From contig JANQLN010000088.1 of NCBI GenBank assembly GCA_028280575.1, forward strand, positions 1 through 58,327: DNA of 58,327 nucleotides, written 5' to 3'. Both the position numbers and the translations under genes were made by a program. Below are positions 54,658 to 58,327 of this stretch, one piece after another. The first letter of the stretch is position 1, and every line of letters starts with the position of its first letter. The notes beneath the pieces are model-generated. The model saw only the letters and a program-made list of their open reading frames with translations, searched no databases and was not told the DNA's origin. Source of the DNA: Clostridia bacterium (lineage in GTDB: Bacteria; Bacillota; Clostridia; Acetivibrionales; STF1-152).

Positions 54658-55629
54658 TTACCATAAAGATGTTTCAGATACTTTTCTACTAATTCTATTA
54701 GCTGTAAATACTAGTATTAGAGAAATAACCGAATTAAAAAGACCAACTGCCGTAGCATAATCATACCTTGCGTTAAGTAAACCTATTCTATATACGTATG
54801 TACTGATAACATCTGCAGTCTCATAAGTTACCGGCTGGTATAAAAGGATTATTGCCTCAAATCCTACATCTATCATTTTGCCGACTTTTAGTATAAACAT
54901 TATTATGATTGTAGGCATAATGCCGGGTATTGTAACTTGAAGTATTCTTTTTAGCTTATTGGCACCGTCAATATATGCTGCCTCATATAGATTTGGATCA
55001 ATAGAAGATAGAGATGCAATATATATTATTGCTCCAAAACCCGATTCTTTCCATATTCCCATAATAATGTAAATTAGTCTGAAATACTCAGGCTTGGACA
55101 AAAAATAAACTTTTTCTCCGCCAAACTTTGAAATTATTATATTGATAAGCCCATTGCTTGGTGAGAGAAAATTGACTACAATTCCTGCAATTACCACAAT
55201 TGAAATAAAATGTGGAAGGTAAGTAGCTGTTTGCACTGCTTTTTTAAGTTTCCTGCTTGTTACTTCATTTAAAAGCAATGCAAGAAAAATTGGTATGGGA
55301 AATCCGAAAATCAGTCCATATAAGCTTATCATAAGGGTATTTTTAAATGTGTTTAAAAAATATGGTCCCATTAAAAAAGATTCAAAATGTTTAAACCCGA
55401 CCCAAGGGCTTTCTGCTATCCCTCCAAACAGCTTATAATCTTTGAAAGCTATTTGAAGTCCCCACATAGGTTTGTAAATGAAAAAAACATAAAAAAGCAA
55501 AAATGGGATAAGCAACACAAAAAGCTGCCAATTTTTTTTAAAGTTTGAAATACATTGTTCAAGGTTAATTCTGTTTTTATCGCTTTTATGAATAGTTTCT
55601 TTTAATCTTGCTTTAGTAGACAGCTGCAA
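54658..55629 (-). CDS. ABC sugar permease, LplB/YteP type
   Basis: A 323-residue inner-membrane permease with six helices after a polar N-terminus of about 30 residues. Signatures are FYVFFIYKPMWGLQIAFKDY near the start and the EAA loop NLYEAAYIDGANKLKRILQV. It is the partner of the LplC-type permease downstream. The start is TTG 55629, nine bases after AAGGGGG. Its upstream 250 bases hold a weak -10 and a 9-bp inverted repeat. Confidence 0.92.
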   Translation of the reverse strand: MQLSTKARLKETIHKSDKNRINLEQCISNFKKNWQLFVLLIPFLLFYVFFIYKPMWGLQIAFKDYKLFGGIAESPWVGFKHFESFLMGPYFLNTFKNTLMISLYGLIFGFPIPIFLALLLNEVTSRKLKKAVQTATYLPHFISIVVIAGIVVNFLSPSNGLINIIISKFGGEKVYFLSKPEYFRLIYIIMGIWKESGFGAIIYIASLSSIDPNLYEAAYIDGANKLKRILQVTIPGIMPTIIIMFILKVGKMIDVGFEAIILLYQPVTYETADVISTYVYRIGLLNARYDYATAVGLFNSVISLILVFTANRISRKVSETSLW

Positions 55630-55740
55630 TAAATTATACCCCCTTCGTTTTGATTCCTTAAATTATGATCTTTGAAATACACAAAGGTTTTAGTGGATTT
55701 AAAAGGTCATAATGCTTGGAATTATAGAAATCATAGCACA

Positions 55741-55773
55741 CATAAATTTATAAGTAAATCCACAAAATTTATG
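55741..55773. repeat. inverted repeat upstream of the permease operon
   Basis: CATAAATTT (55741-55749) and AAATTTATG (55765-55773) are perfect arms 15 bases apart, about 20 bases from a TATAAT on the minus strand (55726-55721). This is a possible binding site for the adjacent AraC regulator, but AT-rich chance pairing is not excluded. Confidence 0.35.
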
Positions 55774-55888
55774 ATTATCATCAAAATTGATTATCTACCA
55801 AGAATATTTCATCCCCACTCTGTATCCAAACATTCATTTTTTGTGTGAAATGCAGATATATATGTCAGTTAGTCTCTGGACAAGAGTG

Positions 55889-58153
55889 TTATAAATTATC
55901 AACGTATTTGCCAGGGGATATCCCCTCATATTTTTTAAATATCCTGATAAAAGTGTTTGTACTATTAAAGCCGATTATTTCACTGAGTTCCTTTATTTTT
56001 ATGCTTTTATTGCCATTTAAAATCTCCTTGGCTTTATTAATTCTATACATATTTAGATAATCTTTAAAATTCATAGAATTTGAGCTTCTAAATAGTACAC
56101 TTACATATCCTGGCGATAAATTGAATTGGTTTGCAAGTTCAACTAATGAAATATCTCTTTTGTAGTTATGGTGAATGTAATTTTTAAGCCTTTCTGCAAT
56201 AGTACCGGTCTGGGTTTTCATATCAATCTTAATACCGGTCGAAATTGAGCAGAAAATATCTTTAATCTTATCTTCCAGGTTTTTTATATCTTTATATGTT
56301 TTAAGCTCAATATAGGTTATAAATCCATCGTCAAATATATCTTCAATAGACTTGCCGGTATGCTGCAATATTCTATTAACGGTAGCGGTAATTGCAAAAA
56401 TGAATAAGGAGAGAGTTTCCTTTGAGAGCTTTCTTTCTGTAAAGTTTTCTCTCAAGATATTGTCCAGTACTATTTTAGACTCTTCTTCTTTGCCTTGAAT
56501 AACATATTTTATCAAGTTGTTTTCCACTTCAAGAGGGTAGAAATATTTGTCTATCTTTAGTTTATTTATATCTTCCATGGTTATGGCAACTTTTTGATGA
56601 AAAACATATTTGAACTCCATTATTTTTATCGCATCTTTATAGCTTTTGAAAATATCATAAACCGAATCTACCGGAGAGCCTATAAATGCAACAATATTAA
56701 TATCTAAAGAAGCTGATATTTCTGATAGAATAAATACTATTTGTTTCTGAATAATACTAATGGTTTTCTCTTCTATAATCAGGGCGGATTTATTATAATC
56801 CAGTTCAACTGTGTGTATGTTGAATTCTTTTTCTGTTGCATGCTTGATTCTTGTCAGAAGTTCGGCCTTGACCGATAATATTCCTTCTTCTGATAAATGA
56901 TCCTTGTTATCTTCTAATTGTGTATAATCCAGGATAGCTACCGTTAGACCTTTTTTGCCCAGCTCATCCGCATCATTTTTTAATTCTGCAGATATTTTAT
57001 CCTTGTTTATAATACCTAGTAATAAATCCTTTAAAAGCTTATCTTTTAAAGAAATACTGTTAGTACGAATTATTTCCTTTAACTTTACATTAGATTCCTT
57101 GATCCTGGATGTCTCTTTTTCAATATATGTAAATTCATCTATTCTTCCATTGGAATCTTCAGTGAATATACTCAGAATTTTTTTAACAGGAAGATACATC
57201 CTTTTTGTAACCATATATGTAAGCAGGACCCCTAAACCTATAAAAATCAAATAGATTATGGCAGATTGGATTATAAGCTTTTTAATTATTGAAGCGGTGT
57301 TATTGTATGAGAAAAAGACATACTTCCAATTCATCACTTCTGAGTCTATTATATGAATATCAAAATTTTTATGTGAATCTTTCTTGTAACCATGATTATT
57401 GGAAATACTTTTGCTGAATTTATTATTACTCGTGTAAGACAGCAAAGCTTTTACAGTATCTTCCGGCAGGCCTCTGTTTTGCTCAAGTATGATTTTATTA
57501 TCCTCTAATAACAGTAATAAGCCCAGTTCATCAGATAAAACTACGGGAAATAAAAGTTCCTTAATGTAAGAAATGAAAAAGAATAAACGGTCTCCTCCGG
57601 AGAACTCTTTAGATGCTATAAACGATAGAACTTTTACGTCATAATTGTAATATTTTGTAAGGCTGTTAATTGTCAAATACTGTTCGTTTGAATTTGTTTC
57701 AAGAAATCTTATAATTCTGGCTTTGTCAGTTTCATTAAACCCCATGTCTTTAAAAAATTTATCTTTTTCAACACTGCCAATACTGGAAACATACAGTGAA
57801 TCATTCGGTTTGCCAATAGTAACATAGGTTCCTAAATCAGAAAAGGACTCAAAGGTATTTTTTAATAAATCTCGAGCCTTTAGCAAAAAATAATAATTAC
57901 GCTCTTTACTGGATGAATAGTTAATAATATCTTTATTAATTAATAGCTGGTTTACCAGTTTATTTGTAATGGAAAGCTTTTTATCTATTTGCTCTCTGAC
58001 ATTTTCTATAAATCTCCGGTTTTGAATATCTACCTGTGTATGCTTGAGTTCATTAGTTTTATAACTAAAAAGAATAATTATAAAGAAAGTATATAATAAA
58101 ATGATAGCGATATAAGTGGTAAACAGCTTTTTGTAAAAGACTCTTTTTTGCAC
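55889..58153 (-). CDS. membrane-anchored AraC family regulator (YesN/YtdP-type)
   Basis: About 754 residues. One membrane helix lies near the N-terminus (TTYIAIILLYTFFIIILF). A sensor region of about 250 residues lies outside the cell, a second helix lies near residue 300 (IYLIFIGLGVLLTYMV), and a cytoplasmic stretch precedes the C-terminal AraC domain with two helix-turn-helix units (ISLVELANQFNLSPGYVSVL; IKELSEIIGFNSTNTFIRIF). Such proteins sense extracellular sugar and control the adjacent importer. GTG 58153, eight bases after GGAGG, is preferred over ATG 58180. No histidine kinase partner is needed or present. Confidence 0.88.
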   Translation of the reverse strand: MQKRVFYKKLFTTYIAIILLYTFFIIILFSYKTNELKHTQVDIQNRRFIENVREQIDKKLSITNKLVNQLLINKDIINYSSSKERNYYFLLKARDLLKNTFESFSDLGTYVTIGKPNDSLYVSSIGSVEKDKFFKDMGFNETDKARIIRFLETNSNEQYLTINSLTKYYNYDVKVLSFIASKEFSGGDRLFFFISYIKELLFPVVLSDELGLLLLLEDNKIILEQNRGLPEDTVKALLSYTSNNKFSKSISNNHGYKKDSHKNFDIHIIDSEVMNWKYVFFSYNNTASIIKKLIIQSAIIYLIFIGLGVLLTYMVTKRMYLPVKKILSIFTEDSNGRIDEFTYIEKETSRIKESNVKLKEIIRTNSISLKDKLLKDLLLGIINKDKISAELKNDADELGKKGLTVAILDYTQLEDNKDHLSEEGILSVKAELLTRIKHATEKEFNIHTVELDYNKSALIIEEKTISIIQKQIVFILSEISASLDINIVAFIGSPVDSVYDIFKSYKDAIKIMEFKYVFHQKVAITMEDINKLKIDKYFYPLEVENNLIKYVIQGKEEESKIVLDNILRENFTERKLSKETLSLFIFAITATVNRILQHTGKSIEDIFDDGFITYIELKTYKDIKNLEDKIKDIFCSISTGIKIDMKTQTGTIAERLKNYIHHNYKRDISLVELANQFNLSPGYVSVLFRSSNSMNFKDYLNMYRINKAKEILNGNKSIKIKELSEIIGFNSTNTFIRIFKKYEGISPGKYVDNL

Positions 58154-58230
58154 TTTATTATCCTCCAAGCGTGTATTCATACATTTTTAATTGTATCTTG
58201 ATTTCAAAATTGTGTCAATTAAGTGCGAAT

Positions 58231-58290
58231 TTTGAGTTTCCCCATTTTTTAAAATAGGTATATATTTATGAGTACAATGAACCATTTATC
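58231..58290. repeat. palindromic repeat element, copy 2 (degenerate)
   Basis: TTTGAGTTTCCCC (58231-58243) and ATTTATGAGTACAATGA (58264-58280) match the outer and inner arms of the element at 8824-8930. The downstream arm, TCAGTCCAATCATTAA, is a decayed complement of the inner arm. It lies upstream of the AraC regulator gene, and the window ends shortly after. Confidence 0.55.
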
Positions 58291-58327
58291 AGTCCAATCA
58301 TTAAGAAAAAGTAAGTGTCTAGAACCT

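Overview
The window is low-GC DNA from an endospore-forming Clostridia-type Firmicute. Evidence for this is the ytfI/ytfJ pair, spoIIM, dacF, an M50 protease and an MciZ-like peptide. The gene order scpB-scpA-trpS / M50 / dacF / pdp / deoB / xerD / spoIIM / nudF, an IspH-ribosomal protein S1 fusion, and strong GGAGG sites with frequent TTG or GTG starts point the same way. The transcarboxylase-type cluster and general layout suggest a relative of Acetivibrio/Ruminiclostridium (Clostridium thermocellum-like); this placement is inference.

Layout. 1-6.6 kb: the 5' part of cinA (cut by the window edge), L-lactate dehydrogenase, and a MoxR/DUF58/transglutaminase operon. 6.6-13.1 kb (minus strand): PspC, an ACT-domain protein with phenylacetate-CoA ligase, a DUF6671-like zinc protein and a SWIM-SNF2 helicase. 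13.4-23.9 kb: two tRNA genes with their own promoters, murD, cheR, ndk, and an operon of chorismate mutase-cytidylate kinase (fused), plsC and ispH-rpsA (fused), followed upstream by a HutP-like protein, a membrane protein, a flavoprotein and an RpiR regulator. 24-31 kb: a conserved hypothetical protein, a soluble biotin-dependent transcarboxylase operon (12S-like, a 52-residue OadG-tail-like protein, 1.3S-like, 5S-like), and speE-speB. 31.3-44.9 kb: the sporulation, chromosome-segregation and nucleoside block, ending with nudF, an MciZ-like gene, rnhA and proC. 45-51.8 kb: an XRE-cupin regulator divergent from an operon of P5C dehydrogenase, glycyl-radical activase, trans-4-hydroxyproline dehydratase (HypD) and an M24 Xaa-Pro peptidase. 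52-58.2 kb: a sugar-type ABC importer (lipoprotein and two permeases) with a membrane-anchored AraC regulator.

How it fits together. The 44-51.8 kb region reads as a collagen/hydroxyproline unit. The peptidase releases residues next to proline or hydroxyproline. HypD dehydrates hydroxyproline to pyrroline-5-carboxylate (P5C). P5C is then oxidised to glutamate by the aldehyde dehydrogenase or reduced to proline by ProC. HypD active-site residues recalled from the C. difficile enzyme are all present at a constant offset of four. The other highlights are an MciZ-like FtsZ inhibitor with a sigma-E-like promoter, a chorismate mutase fused to cytidylate kinase, a HutP relative lacking two metal-binding histidines, and a palindromic repeat family near 8.85 and 58.25 kb.

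No CRISPR array, rRNA, complete insertion sequence or prophage was seen. Where a ribosome-binding site argued for a start codon inside the longest open frame, the coordinates use that start.
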